Numbered from the stretch's first letter, positions 47,560 through 58,209 are shown. The stretch is DNA of 64,000 nt from Agaricus subrufescens (GCA_029945375.1 CM057066.1:1426001-1490000), one strand, 5' to 3'. Translations and numbers: made by a program. Notes: generated by a model from the letters alone, not told the origin.

Positions 47560-48000
47560 GATACTATACTCGTTGGAAAGCCCTTTGCAAGGGCCTTCTA
47601 ACGATATACATTTCATGTATATTAGCTGCCGGGTGCGCTCACTGCAGCCTTTTTGTCATCAAAGTGTAATTGGATCATATCTCTTCTATTTCCTTTTGAA
47701 AAGCTGCAAAACTGGATTCGTTAAAGGCCCTCCTGCATGGCTCTGTGCCCATGCAATATTGTCCAGAACAGCCAGGAACTGCACCCACAGCAGCTCCTTT
47801 TATTCCACAAATTTGAGCAGCTCATATCCTTCCCATTTCTTGACCAAATATTGCGCAAGTACATTCGTTGGAAAGCCCCTAATAAGGGCTTTCCATCGAT
47901 GCGCATTTCATTCAGGGGAACCCAGAAATGCGCTCACAGCAGCCCTTTTTGTGCCCTGGAAAAGCGCTGCCATATCAGGCAATATGCTGCTCAGTACCAC
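47560..48000. repeat. degenerate repeat with TGGAAAGCCC hairpins
   Basis: A block with 'cgttggaaagccc..gggctttcca.cgat', then 'catttcat', then 'gcgctcac.gcagccttttt' occurs at about 47570-47660 and 47860-47955, with a weaker copy between. The copy at 47869-47895 is a perfect 10-bp stem with a 7-nt loop. Confidence 0.65.
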
Positions 48001-48109
48001 ATAATATTGCATACATATAGACATATTATGTATATTACATTATATTCAAAGTTTCATAACAATTGAGCCAGCCAATGACCAGCAATTGAGCAACCATTTA
48101 TTGCACTAC

Positions 48110-48420
48110 CACTCTGATGGGACTGATGGGATTGTTGATGGAATCACTGATGGGATTGTTGATGGGAGGAGTGATGGTGATGGTAAAAATGATGTATTGA
48201 TGAACAAGATTGATGCCTAGATTAGCTTTTGATGGTCTGATTGCCTATTGATGGCCAGAATGATGGGGAAAATGATGGGTAATGAAATAAAAATGGTTAT
48301 GAAGATATGCAATGAATGAAGATGTCTATTGAAACAATGAAGAAATAGTTATGAAGATATACAATGAATGAAGAAATCCATGGGAAGGATATATAATGAA
48401 TGAAGATTTTATGGGAAGAG
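48110..48420. repeat. GATG-type simple repeats
   Basis: First comes a run of 'gatgggattgttgatggg' variants (48112-48280). Then there are three copies of 'gttatgaagatat.caatgaatgaag' (48294-48400). Noncoding. Confidence 0.75.
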
Positions 48421-49173
48421 TGGTTGGATAGTTATGATAATGAAAGGTTATCAGGAATTATGAAGATGGCATCTTTGGATACACCCAATAATTATGAATA
48501 AAGTGCTAGCTACCCCTCATATAAACATATCCGGTGGAAAGATCATCGCCTCGAGGAGAGAAAATAAAAAACAAATCATAAAGGAAAAAGAAATGATAAG
48601 TCCAAACATAATAAGGCGAGCGAAGCGAGCCGTGGCTCAAACAAACACATATCACCTACATACAAACCTGGATACAGCCCCGATTTTCTGTCGAGCTGGT
48701 TTATGATTGCGGACGGAATGGCGAAGGAAAATGGTGGGTGCCGGCAGCGCGCACTCCCAAAGTAAGGCATGACTCCTACTACTTCCTGGATGGGAACTGG
48801 TGGCGTAGCCAATCCCGATCGAAGCAATTATTTCAGAACAGACACGAAGTGTCTGTTGTGGAGTGCGCCGAATTCTTCTTCTTTGCTGCAGAGCAGTTGG
48901 CGCAATGGCGGTTGTCCGGATTCCTCTTCATCACAATGGACGCCTGAATGTGCGAGTTGGCTGAGTGCGGGCCCGCGCAATGAGGACAGCATATGCCTTT
49001 GGAGTGGCATACATCAGCGTGGTGGCCCCACCTCTGGCACCAAGTGCAGAGGGCAGAGCCGGGCCGCGGATTTGACAGTTGCGCCCACCAATGAAGATGT
49101 GCTTACCAATGAAGTCGCGGGCTGTACGGCCCGAGATGGAGTCTGCGATGTCAATCCAAGCAATGCATGTGTC

Positions 49174-49422
49174 TGTTAGGATGGAAAAGTGACCACACCA
49201 GGGTTTGAACCTGGGACCACCCCAATTGCACCAGGGAGCTCTAACCACTGAGCTACATGGTCTTGGTATTATAGGAGCTAGGATATTATATATATGTACC
49301 CTAGGCCTAGAGTTGGAACTCACTACTGCAGGCCCACTCCAGGGGCTGGGGCACTAGGCAGTTTCTCGTGAGAACTCAGAGCTCCAAAGCTGTCAGATGA
49401 CTTGACCTGTCATCACCTGACA
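49174..49422 (-). mobile_element. tRNA-bearing LTR-like element, complete copy
   Basis: The element starts TGTTAGG and ends CCTGACA, the TG..CA arrangement of an LTR. It is flanked by a 5-bp duplication GTGTC (49169-49173 and 49423-49427). Removing it and one GTGTC restores the ORF1 frame of the host element exactly (MRTSRKSDTCIAWIDIADS), which proves the insertion. It contains a complete tRNA-Cys-like gene on the minus strand. It is either a solo LTR or a miniature LTR element. Confidence 0.8.
49190..49262 (-). tRNA. tRNA-Cys(GCA)-like gene inside an LTR-like element
   Basis: The 73-nt sequence is identical to the one at 54612-54684. It folds as a 7-bp acceptor stem (GACCATG/TGTGGTC, two wobble pairs), a 4-bp D stem GCTC/GAGC and an anticodon stem CCCTG/TGGGG with loop GTGCAAT (anticodon GCA). 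The 5-bp T stem is CCAGG/CCTGG with loop TTCAAAC. A Pol III stop (TTTT) follows directly. Whether it is charged is unknown: the discriminator base is A, unlike the usual U of tRNA-Cys. Confidence 0.75.
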
Positions 49423-50784
49423 GTGTCAGACTTACGTGATGTCCGCATGAAACGGACAGCATGCTTGATGTGAGTGGATAAAGGTTTACCCACAGGAGAG
49501 TTATGCATCGTGACAGTGAACGCCTTGCGCTGCGTTTGGATCCATGCGGCAGGGGGAGCCGGGACGAGTGGTACGTCCAGAACCTTGAGGTAGGACATGG
49601 AGGTGGGGGTAGCAGACTGGAGCGGGACAAGTCCGTTGGGGTCTATGAGGCGGCGTACATGCCTAAGCACGCACGCAGATTCGGGCTTAGAAAGAACCCG
49701 GGAGGCAGCAATGAAGATGCCAGAAGCCGAGTCAATGGAAGATTCTAGAACAACCTCAGACTTGAGGTCATCCTTGAGATGTCGGTTGCACTCCCGGAGG
49801 ACATCGGGAGTGATATTAATAGCACGGATTTGAGATCCGGCCGGTGGATGGATAAGGATCCCACGGTGCGAAGCGCCATGGCTGGTGTGCTTGCCCTTGC
49901 GTGCAGGAGCACAGCAGGACACAGCGGGAGCAGAGGAGGGAGCTGGGGCCTTTGGAAGAGATGGGACGGGGGCCAGCTTTGCCTTGAGATTGCTCCTAGG
50001 AGGTGCTCAAACAGCTGCAGGCGCAGCCGGGGCATGCTTCTTAGGTGCGGCTTCTTTTGGGGTGGACCCAGGTGACTGGATCCAGACCTTTTTCGGGACC
50101 GGAGTGGCTACCTCGTCCTTGGCCATAGGAGACCGAGGGCGACTTGAGGGAATGACTGGGGTCGAAGGGGGAAGGGGGGTGGTGGGCTTGACCGGGGAGG
50201 GGGGTGGCGGTCCAGCCTGAGCAATAAGCATTGCGAGCGCAACCTCGAACGAGGTGTGGCCCACCATGTTCTGAAATTCAATGTTCTTGTGAGCACTACT
50301 TCGCAAGATAATGAAAATAAGGCGTAGAAGCTCGCCAGCATAACCAGTGAAGTTCTTGTCGGGGGAGGTGGTTTGCACGATGTCAGCGGCCGTCGACAGC
50401 ATGTTGGCCAGACGATGCTTCTTACCAGGCACCTGAGAGGGCGAGTATATAGAAGCGGCACGAGAGGCAGTAGAGAGCGCTGGCAAATTAAGGAGGTTCA
50501 TCAGGTGCTCCAGTGTCATTCCCCTGCCCTGGCGAGAGGACGAGGGGGTGGGGGTTACCGGGGTGGTGGGGAGTGGGGGGGGGTCGTCGCGAGCGATAGC
50601 CTTCCCGAATTTTGCACACATCTTCTCAGCGCGCGTCTTTGGCTTGGGCGGTATGTTGTCCTCGGCCATTACACGAGATGTAGACTCCTTAGCCTCCGCA
50701 AGAAGGCGTTCAAAGTCTGTATTGGAGACAGCGGGGGCAGTGTCTTCAAACCAGTCGCCAGACATGTCCATGTCACTGCGTTTA

Positions 50785-51071
50785 AGCATTCAGTTATTAG
50801 AGTGACTGGTTAATTTGTTTTGTGTATATCTCGACTTAGAGTACAGCGGACGGTTCCGCTCACGTGATAGATTAGTCAGCGCATGTTGAACTTGCCTGTG
50901 GACGACTTAGAAGTCTTTAGCTTCTTATACTTGTCCACAGGTGAGCAATCTCTTTGTATTGTTGTTATAGCTTCTTATACTTGTCCACAGATTAACTGTG
51001 CTAGTACTAGCTCATTTCTTATCCGATCCGCTCGATACTAGCGTTGTTAGAATCGCCACTGCGAACTCTAC
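50785..51071 (+). mobile_element. Copia-type LTR, subfamily 2 (solo, 5'-truncated)
   Basis: The sequence parallels the subfamily-1 LTR at 52746-53029 along its length ('acttgtccacaggtgagc' against 'acttgttcacaggtgagt'). It ends ..CTCTACA followed by TTCTCG as in the other LTR-internal junction. The start is lost at the ORF1-element junction. An inverted partner lies at 54705-54902. Confidence 0.65.
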
Positions 51072-51084
51072 ATTCTCGTTTCAA

Positions 51085-51651
51085 CACTCTGATCCTCCAC
51101 GAGTGCCACGAATATGTGAACCAGACTGGCCTGTGTATTACAAGCAGGTATACCAGCAATGGAAAGATGAGAACAAAGAGAGGAGGAAGCGTAAGCATCC
51201 TCTTCTAGTGGGGCCAATTTTCTATCATGAGACAATAATGAGCCAGTTTGAAACTGTGTTCGAGGCAGATGAATGGAGAGAGGTGTTTATGAACTTGGTA
51301 ATGGAGATGAAGCCGTGGACTCGGCGGAATGTTTTCAAAAGGTGCAAGGAGTTTCTTTTCTTTGTGCTTGTACTTCAGCGTTTCCTTTTCCTTCAGTCCG
51401 GTATTATTGTACTTGTATATGGATCGCTCTATGTTCGTGAGTTTGATTTTCTCCTTTCTCATATAGCATTGGCCAAGTCCACTGGATATGTTTCTTTTGC
51501 TCATTTGTTGTTTGTTTTTTCATGTAATGTCTCGAGCCAACAGAGGTAGAGTACAGGCGATGTAAAGTACAGGGAACGCGTTATGGCAACCCTTAAGGTC
51601 AATTTTGAAATAAATCCCATTGATTAAAAAAAAAAAAAAAAAAAAAAAAAA
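51085..51651 (+). mobile_element. short poly(A) retroelement, copy A
   Basis: A plus-strand open frame (PDWPVYYKQVYQQWKDENKE, IFYHETIMSQFETVFE, WREVFMNLVMEMKPWTRR) is followed by an untranslated end and a 24-nt poly(A) tract (51628-51651). The body and 3' end match copy B at 56768-57473. The last bases before the A tract (cccattgatta) are also the 3' end of the ORF1-only elements. 5'-truncated relative to copy B. Confidence 0.65.
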
Positions 51652-52608
51652 CACCACAGAACCTATCCCCGCAAAGTATACCACTGAATTATCAGCTAAT
51701 CAGATGGGAATGCGGTTGGGGGAGTAGTTCTTGAACCAGTGACGATGTGGGGTCATATGAGAAGTGGCCCCAGTGTCTGCAAGCCAATAGAAGTCAGCAT
51801 CGAGCTGTAGAGGTGTAGAAAGCAAAGGGGAAGGGGAGGGATGTGAGGCACTTGCATTTCCAGCAAATTCACGGACTCTCTGCGCTTTTTCGGGGCTAGA
51901 AGTTGAAGAGGAGCTTGCTGCAGAGCCTGAGGCGTTGTTTGAAGTGTCCTGAGCCTTGTTAGCCTTGTTTCCGCGAGTTCTAGGCTTCTGAGCGTCCTCC
52001 TGGGTGCGTTTCTTCGCCTTTTCGAAAGGCCAGCACTTCTCCACCTTGTGACCAGTCCTCCCACAGAAATTGCAGGTATCTGACGCATTTTTGAAGCCAG
52101 AGCGAGCGGCTAGGGCCTGGGAGCCTCCCAAAGCATCCCCAGCGCGTTTTTGGCGTCGTATATCCTCTGTGACAAAGGCCTGATGAATGGTAGCCTTGTC
52201 CAGCTTGTCCATAAGCAAAAGAGACGAGGAGAAGGCGGAATAGTCATCTGGGAGCGCTCTAATGAAGGCCATAGATGCCAGCTCATCATCTAGCATCTCC
52301 AGAGTGAAGGAAGTGGGTCTGAGCTCTTTAATTTGATGTTTGCAGCCTTCTACCCTGTTGATAAGCGATTGGAGAGACTCCTCCTTGAGTTTTCGGATGC
52401 TGAACAGCTCATCATAAGCATTAAATCGCATCCCAGCCTTCTTCTGCCTGTGTACAGCCTCCAGAGCCTCCCACATCTTCACGGGGTCGTCCTGGATGCC
52501 ATTAAAGTGCACCCTCTGCTCCTCTTCAACCATCAAGAATAGCCAGCCAGCAGCCTTGTCACAACGAGCCTCAAAAGCATCCAGAGCGTCCGCTGATCCA
52601 GAAGCCAT
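51652..52608 (-). pseudogene. gag: Copia Gag and protease start, truncated
   Basis: From ATG 52608 (minus strand) the frame encodes 302 aa of Ty1/Copia Gag: MWEALEAVHRQKKAGMRFNA, LKEESLQSLINRVEGC and DDELASMAFIRALPDDYSAF. A CCHC knuckle CNFCGRTGHKVEKC follows, then the aspartic protease start FYWLADTGATSHMT. The frame hits a stop (TGA) after NRIPI, and coding-like sequence continues to SVVF at the border of the poly(A) element. Integrase and RT are missing. Confidence 0.85.
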
Positions 52609-52745
52609 CGGAGTTGATTTGAGAGCAGGGGAAGCGAAATAGATTTAAGGAAGTAGAGAAGGAGAGGAGAATGCATGAAGTTGTGAATGAAAACTCGTTT
52701 TTCCAGTAGTTAGAAGCCAGGGCCCATAACCTGTCGGAGGTAGAA

Positions 52746-53029
52746 TGTAACGCATGTGGAGACGGTTCTAACAGTGGTAGTCACGAGTGAATCGGATAAG
52801 AATTGATTTAGCAATCCTGTGAACAAGTCTAAGAAGCCATCTATGAATATACAGAACTCTATACTCACCTGTGAACAAGTCTAAGAAGCTAAAGGCTTCT
52901 AGAGCATTCACAGACAAGTTCAACATGTGCTTACTAATATATCACATGATCAGAAAGTCATACCATCTCTAAGTCCATATACAAGACTGTTGGGGCACTC
53001 TAACACAAGACTGCTAGGGCAGTCTAACA
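52746..53029 (-). mobile_element. Copia 5' LTR, subfamily 1 (284 bp)
   Basis: On the minus strand it runs TGTTAGACTGCCC ... GCGTTACA, exactly 284 bp, with a TG..CA border. Inside it, 'acttgttcacag' occurs twice. The internal side continues with TTCTACCTCC and a GGTTATGGGCCC-like primer-binding region, then Gag at 52608. The same 284-bp LTR is at 58210-60061 once its inserted element is removed. Confidence 0.85.
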
Positions 53030-54531
53030 AGATGGAGTTGTTGGAGCAAAGTCGGCATCAGCAAAAGGTTTGGCTACTTGAAGCTACTTGAAGTTACTTG
53101 AGGGCTACTTGAGAATTTTCAAGTAGCCCTCAAGTAGCTTCAAGTAGCTTCAAGTAGCCAAACCTTTTGCTGATGTCTGGAGTAGCCAATACCCTCAAGA
53201 ACACCTCGGAGCTTCTTACTCCACTGTCTGGCAGCCTGCTTAAGGCCATAGAGCAATTTTCGGAGCCTGAAGACCATATTAGGTCCCCCAGTGTGGTAGC
53301 CTTCTGGTTGTCTCATGTAGATCTCTTCTTCAAGTTCCCCATAGGTAAAGGCAGAAGAGATGTCAATGGAGCGCATTTTGAAGCCTTCTCTTGCAGCTAA
53401 AGCTACAATGAGGCGCAGGGAGGCAGGGCGGAATGTAGGAGCAAAAACCTTGGTGTAATCGAAGCCAGGATGCTGGGAGAAGCCTTTAGCAACAAGGCGA
53501 GCCCTATAGCGCTCAATTGAGCCGTTGGCATGCCTTTTGACCTTGAATACCCATCCAGAGTTGACTACCTTCTTTCCAGGAGGCAAATCAACGAGTTCCC
53601 AGGTCCTGTTGGCCTCCAGATTGAAAATCTCGGTGTTACAAGCATCCTGCCAGTGAGAGCAGTCAGGGGACTGCATAGCCAGCCTGTAGGAGCGAGGATC
53701 TGCATTAGAAACTGCTCCAGCAAACTCTACATCACAGAAGTCACTGTCAACCAAAAAAGCAGCCTCTTCTTCCAGTTCTGGGTTGTCTCCAGGTAGGTCG
53801 ATGTTTTTGACCCTCCACCACTCACCAGGGGGTCGTCTAACTCAATTGGTGCGCCTAGGGACTCGTGGGGGCTCAGCAGGCACAGGAGCAGTCGGAGGAG
53901 TGACAGGGAGTGGTGCAAGAGGTTGTGGAGGCGTTCTAGGTGGAGATGGAGCGACAGGGGATGCAGGAGCGAGCACAGGAGATGCAGGAGCGATCACAGG
54001 ACCTTCAGAAGCATTTTGAAGTGCTTTAGGCTCTTCAGGAGGAATAGCACTTGCAGGAGTCGTGCTAGGCGGCGGAGACGGTGCAGGGAGAGGCCAGATA
54101 CCACCCCCTTCATCCTGGAGAGGTGGGAAGTTGAAATGTGACGAGGGGAGCGCTGGAGAGCGCTCTGAAGCGATAGGAGTCTCAGGAGAGCTGGGAGGGC
54201 CAGCAAATGAAGGAATAGCATCGAGTTGAGCTCTAGAAGTGCCAGGGAAGTACCTTTCATCGAATTCAGCCCTTTCAGGGATGATTGAACACTTGGTGAC
54301 TGGGTTATAGAACTTCCAGCCCTTGTAGCTAGTAGGATAGCCTATGAAAACACATTTTTCATAGTGAGGCTGAAGAGAATCACGTTTATCTCACTGTATA
54401 TGGACATAGGCAGTGCACCCCCATACTCAGAGGTGGGAAACGTCGGGTTTTCGCTTATAGAACGCTTGGAAGGGTGTAGAACCAGGGAGAGACGACGTAG
54501 GAAGCCTATTCTATACATGCACCATAGAAGC
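53030..54531 (-). pseudogene. pol: Copia pol fragment (end of integrase region to RT)
   Basis: On the minus strand: FIGYPTSYKGWKFYNPVTKC (the integrase/RT connection), a long Pro-rich linker with a stop, then RT text WELVDLPPGKKVVNSGWVFK, RARLVAKGFSQ, FAPTFRPASLRLIVALAARE and LLYGLKQAARQWSKKL. It is broken after GIGYSR by the palindromic MITE and then by insertion of the LTR at 53029. This fragment is the target into which the Gag-bearing Copia inserted. Confidence 0.8.
53054..53174. mobile_element. near-perfect palindromic MITE inside Copia RT
   Basis: Arms 53056-53112 and 53119-53175 pair at 56 of 57 positions with a 6-bp loop. The arms contain the internal repeat 'gctacttgaa'. Comparison with the uninterrupted RT of the plus-strand Copia shows it interrupts 'gaagtctggagtag', duplicating GTC on both sides (3-bp target duplication). 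Confidence 0.85.
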
Positions 54532-54704
54532 CTGGAGTGGGCCTGCAGTAGTGAGTTCCAACTCTAGGCCTAGGGTACATATATATAATATCCTAGCTCC
54601 TATAATACCAAGACCATGTAGCTCAGTGGTTAGAGCTCCCTGGTGCAATTGGGGTGGTCCCAGGTTCAAACCCTGGTGTGGTCACTTTTCCATCCTAACA
54701 ATCT
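54532..54704 (+). mobile_element. tRNA-bearing LTR-like element, truncated copy
   Basis: Near-identical in reverse orientation to 49174-49347. It ends CCTAACA at 54704, inside a subfamily-2 Copia LTR. The other end is lost at a junction with Copia pol near 54532. Confidence 0.75.
54612..54684 (+). tRNA. tRNA-Cys(GCA)-like gene inside an LTR-like element
   Basis: Plus-strand copy of the same 73-nt cloverleaf as at 49190-49262, with anticodon GCA and TTTT at 54686-54689 as a Pol III terminator. A- and B-box positions (TAGCTCAGTGGTTAGAG and GGTTCAAACCC) match internal Pol III promoter consensus. Confidence 0.75.
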
Positions 54705-54902
54705 GTGGACAAGTATAAGAAGCTAAAACAACAATACAAAGAGATTGTTCACCTATGGACAAGTATAAGAAGCTAAAGACTTCTAAGTTGTCCACAGGCA
54801 AGTTCAACATGCACTGACTAATCTATCATGTGAGCAGAAGCGTCCGCTATACTCTAAGTCGAGATATACACAAAACAAATTGTCCAGTCACTCTAATAAC
54901 TG
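54705..54902 (-). mobile_element. Copia LTR subfamily 2, interrupted
   Basis: Minus-strand LTR whose start (TGTTAGAATGCCCC) lies at 56096-56083, beyond the ORF1-element copy 2 inserted in it. The rest runs from 54902 down to 54705, where the tRNA-bearing element interrupts it. It is an inverted partner of 50785-51071. Confidence 0.7.
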
Positions 54903-54917
54903 AATGCTTGGGGCATT

Positions 54918-56077
54918 TTTTTTTTTTTTTGTAATCAATGGCACCTCTCGGTGGACCTTTTATTAATGCAGCTATACGACATCCGGTTAGATACTACAGG
55001 CTTACTACACTAATATGGATGCCTTAACGCATATCCAATGTGGGCCCCCAGACCACTACAAAATCAAACACATACATGGGAGGGAAGGAAACGTATCCAC
55101 ACGATGAGGTCAAGCGCTTGAAGAACCCGAACCAGAAACACACATAACAAAATGAAAAAGATGATGAAGTGAAACACAGCACAGACCATGATGAACCGTA
55201 GCTCAAGCCAACATCCCCATGAGATTCCACCCTGTATACGCCAACCTCTGATCAGCGGCCTCCAAAGCAAACAATATAGCAAAGGAAAATGGTGGGCGCA
55301 CTTGCTGCAGCTCCTGAAAGCGACCATGACAGCCTCTTACTTCTTCGATGGGAACTGGCAATGGATCCAGTCCCGGTCGAAGCGATTATCCCAGAACAGA
55401 CAAGACTTGTCTGTGGTGGAGTGCGATGTCTTGCTCTTCTTGGCTGCAGAGCAGTTAGCGCAGTGGCGGTCATCGGGATTCTTCTTCATCGCGATCAAGG
55501 CCTGGATGTGGGACTCCACAGAGTGCGGTCCCGCACAGTGAGGGCATTGGATACCTTTAGAACGGCAAACCTCAGCATGGTGGCCCCAACACTGGCAGCA
55601 AGTGCACAGCGCAGAGCCAGGCCAGGGTGCAGCGCCGCGGATTTGACAGTTCCGCCTGCCTATAAGGACGTGCTTACCAATATAGTTGCAGGCCATACAG
55701 CCTGAGACAGAATCTGAAATGTCGAGCCAAGTGACACAAGTGTCAGCGTGGCGTGACGTCCTCATAAAGTGGACAGCGTGCTTGAGGTGGCATGACAGGG
55801 CGTGACCTACAGGGGAATTGTGCATAGCGACGGTAAAGGCATCATGTTGCGCGGTGATCCAGGTGGTGGGGGGAGCCGGAATGAGTGGTACATCAATTAT
55901 CTTCAAGTACGACGTGGAAGTAGGGGTGGTGGCCTGGAGTGGGACAAGGCCATTGGGGTCGATGAGGCAGCGAACGTGCCTTAGGATGCACGCAGACTCG
56001 GGGTGGGACAGGACTCGGGACGCGGCTATGAAGATACTGGTTGCCGTATCAGAAGAAGATTCTAGAATGACCTTGGC
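54918..56077 (-). mobile_element. ORF1-only LINE-like element, copy 2 (5'-truncated)
   Basis: Flanked by the 15-bp target duplication AATGCTTGGGGCATT (54903-54917 and 56078-56092). The poly(T) tract on its left is the poly(A) tail of a minus-strand insert. It encodes only the C-terminal part of ORF1 (minus strand from about 56060 to 55337): a core like IIDVPLIPAPPTTWITAQHD and HAVHFMRTSRHADTCVTWLD. It ends in Cys knuckles (CTCCQCWGHHAEVC, CPHCAGPHS, CANCSAAKK) and a 3' untranslated region of about 400 bp. Confidence 0.85.
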
Positions 56078-56096
56078 AATGCTTGGGGCATTCTAA

Positions 56097-58183
56097 CATG
56101 CTATAGGGCTCGCCTTGTTGCTAAAGGGTTCTCCCAACGTCCTGGCTTTGATTACACTGAGGTCTTTGCTCCTACATTCCGCCCTGCCTCTCTGAGACTC
56201 ATTATAGCTCTGGCTGCTAGACAAGGCTTCAAAATGCGCTCTGTTGATATCTCCTCTGCCTTCACTTATGGGGAACTCGAGGAGGAGATCTACATGAGAC
56301 AACCAGAGGGCTATCATACTGGGGGACCTCATATGGTCTTCAGGCTCCAAAAATTGCTCTATGGCCTTAAGCAGGCTGCCAGACAGTGGAGTAAGAAGCT
56401 CCGAGGTGTTCTAGAGGGTATTGGCTACTCCAGACTTCGCTCCGACAACTCCATATACATCTATTCCAAGGGAGACATCAAGGTCATAGTGCCTGTCTTC
56501 ATTGATGACATTACCCTAGTCTCCAAAAGCGATGCAGCCATGGCCTCTGCTGTCTCAGAGCTGTCTCGGCACTTCAAACTGCAAGATCTAGGCTCCACCA
56601 CTCTTCTACTGGGCATTCAGGTGAAGCAGGATCGCTCTAAGCGCACCATCTCCCTCTCCCAAGAGTACTACATCAAGGAGCTCCTAGAACAGTTCCATAT
56701 GGATGATTCTAACTCCCTTTCCACTCCTCTACCTCCTGGCTCTGAGCTCTCAGACATTGTTCCCTCACAACCCGAAGCCACATCCTCAATGTGTGTCCAC
56801 TCTATGTTCGAAGAGCGGAACATTATTCTATCAATGGGATCAAGTCAGTTCAAGGACTCATCCTCTTCCTGTATGATAACCCCAAAGCGTTTGTGTTCGA
56901 AGACAAAGACGAACTCACTTGCGTACTGAGGATCACTGAACCCAACTGGCAGAAGTATTACGATGATGTGTACCGCCAACGGGATGAAGAGAATAAAGAG
57001 AGGAAGAAGAAGAAACTTCCTTTACTAACGGGCAAGATATTCTACCATGAGACAGTGAATTCACTTTACGAAAATGTCTGGGAGGTCAATGAATGGAGTG
57101 GAGTCTTCTTTGACAGTGTGATGAAGATGGAGCCGTGGACGAAGCGGCGTGTAATAAAAAGGTGCAAGGAGTTTCTGTTCTTTGTGCTTATCTTTTCTCG
57201 TTTCCTTTTACTCGTTTCATTTTCTCAGATCGTGTACTTGTATTCGGACTCGGACTCATGTTACGGTTTTGATTTTTCTTTCTCTCAAATGGCGTTGACC
57301 TCGTCCGCCGGATACGTTTCTTTTGAGCACATGTTGTTTCTTTCTCCATGTAATCCCTTGCTCTGGGAGAGGTAGTGTACAGATGATGTAAAGTATGGGG
57401 AACGCGTTATGGCACCCTTAAGGTCAATTTTGAAATAAATCCCATTGATTACAAAAAAAAAAAAAAAAAAAAAACATTGTTCCCTCACTCAAGGAGCAAG
57501 CCGAGATGAAGTCTGTTCCCTATCTCTCTGCTGTAGGTGCCCTGCAGTATCTCGCCACCATGACTCGTCCCAACATTGCCTATGCTGTCTCCTACCTTGG
57601 GAGATTCAACCACAATCCTGCTCCTGCCCATTGGCTTGCAGTGAAGCATTTACTTCGCTATTTGAAGGGCACACTGCACTACCAGCTTGTCTACCAAGGT
57701 AGTGGCTCCGGAGAGCTGTTTACCACCTATTCTGATGCTTCCCATGGTGGCTGCAAGGCCACAGGTCGGGCTACAGGTGGTTATGTGACTCTAGTGTCTG
57801 GGGCTGCTGTAGGATGGTCCTCAAAGCGTCAGCCCTTTGTGACTCTCTCAAGCACTGAGGCTGAATTTGTTGCTGCCGTTGAAGCTGGCAAGGAGATCAA
57901 GTGGACTAGGAACATTCTGACTGAGTTTGGCTATCACCAGACACTTCCCTCAATGCTTTTCGTGGATAACAAGTCTGGTATCAGTGTAGCCAAGAACCCT
58001 GAGCACCACGGGCGCATGAAACACCTAGATCTTCGCTTCTATTGGCTCCGCAAGGCTGTAGAAGATGGAGTCATTGATCCTCTCTATGTATCCACTGACC
58101 AGCAAGTTGCAGACATCCTAACCAAGGCTGTATCAAGGAAAGTTGTTGACTTTGCTGTGCTGTTGTTAGGACTTGGACCTTAG
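56097..58183 (+). pseudogene. pol: Copia pol (RT-RNase H), 5'-truncated and interrupted
   Basis: Plus-strand coding runs from the RT (YRARLVAKGF-like text, MRSVDISSAFTYGELEEEIY, YGLKQAARQWSKKL) through FIDDITLVSKS, where the usual Y/F-x-DD motif reads FIDD. It continues to SLSTPLPPGSELSDIVPS at 56767. After a 706-bp insertion it resumes at 57488 (EMKSVPYLSAVGALQYLA, RPNIAYAVSYLGRF) through RNase H (YSDASHGGC, SSTEAEFVAAVEAGKEIKW, VDNKSGISVAKNPEHHGRMK, DQQVADILTKAV). The stop is at 58181-58183. A polypurine tract (caagggggtg) precedes the 3' LTR at 58210. Integrase, Gag and 5' LTR are missing. Confidence 0.88.
56768..57473 (+). mobile_element. short poly(A) retroelement, copy B (706 bp)
   Basis: Flanked by the 14-bp duplication ACATTGTTCCCTCA (56754-56767 and 57474-57487), with a poly(A) tail of about 22 nt. 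The open frame to 57375 encodes FEDKDELTCVLRITEPNWQK, REENKERKKKK-like text and IFYHETVNSLYENVWEVNEW, plus a hydrophobic end. It is homologous to copy A. Its 3' end 'cccattgattac' is shared with the ORF1-only elements, suggesting use of the same trans-acting reverse transcriptase. It could be a retrocopy of a host gene or a SINE-like passenger. Confidence 0.8.
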
Positions 58184-58209
58184 TATGGACTGGTTGGATC
58201 AAGGGGGTG

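Larger units (their letters stand above)
48720..50789 (-). mobile_element. ORF1-only LINE-like element, copy 1 (broken)
   Basis: Read on the minus strand, the ORF1 protein starts near 50789 (MSGDWFEDTAPAVS), continues through a Pro-rich segment and a conserved core (SACVLRHVRRLIDPNGLVPL, RAINITPDVLRECNRHL), and ends in Cys-rich knuckles and NRFDRDWI-like text near 48770. A nonsense codon interrupts it after AAPAAV (TGA where copy 3 has CGA). A 249-bp element is inserted at 49174-49422. The 5' end is truncated compared with copies 3 and 4. The 3' limit is uncertain. Confidence 0.7.

Noticed and set aside
57285..57488. Poly-Phe small protein on the minus strand
   Set aside because: Made by the poly(A) tail of a retroelement read in reverse.
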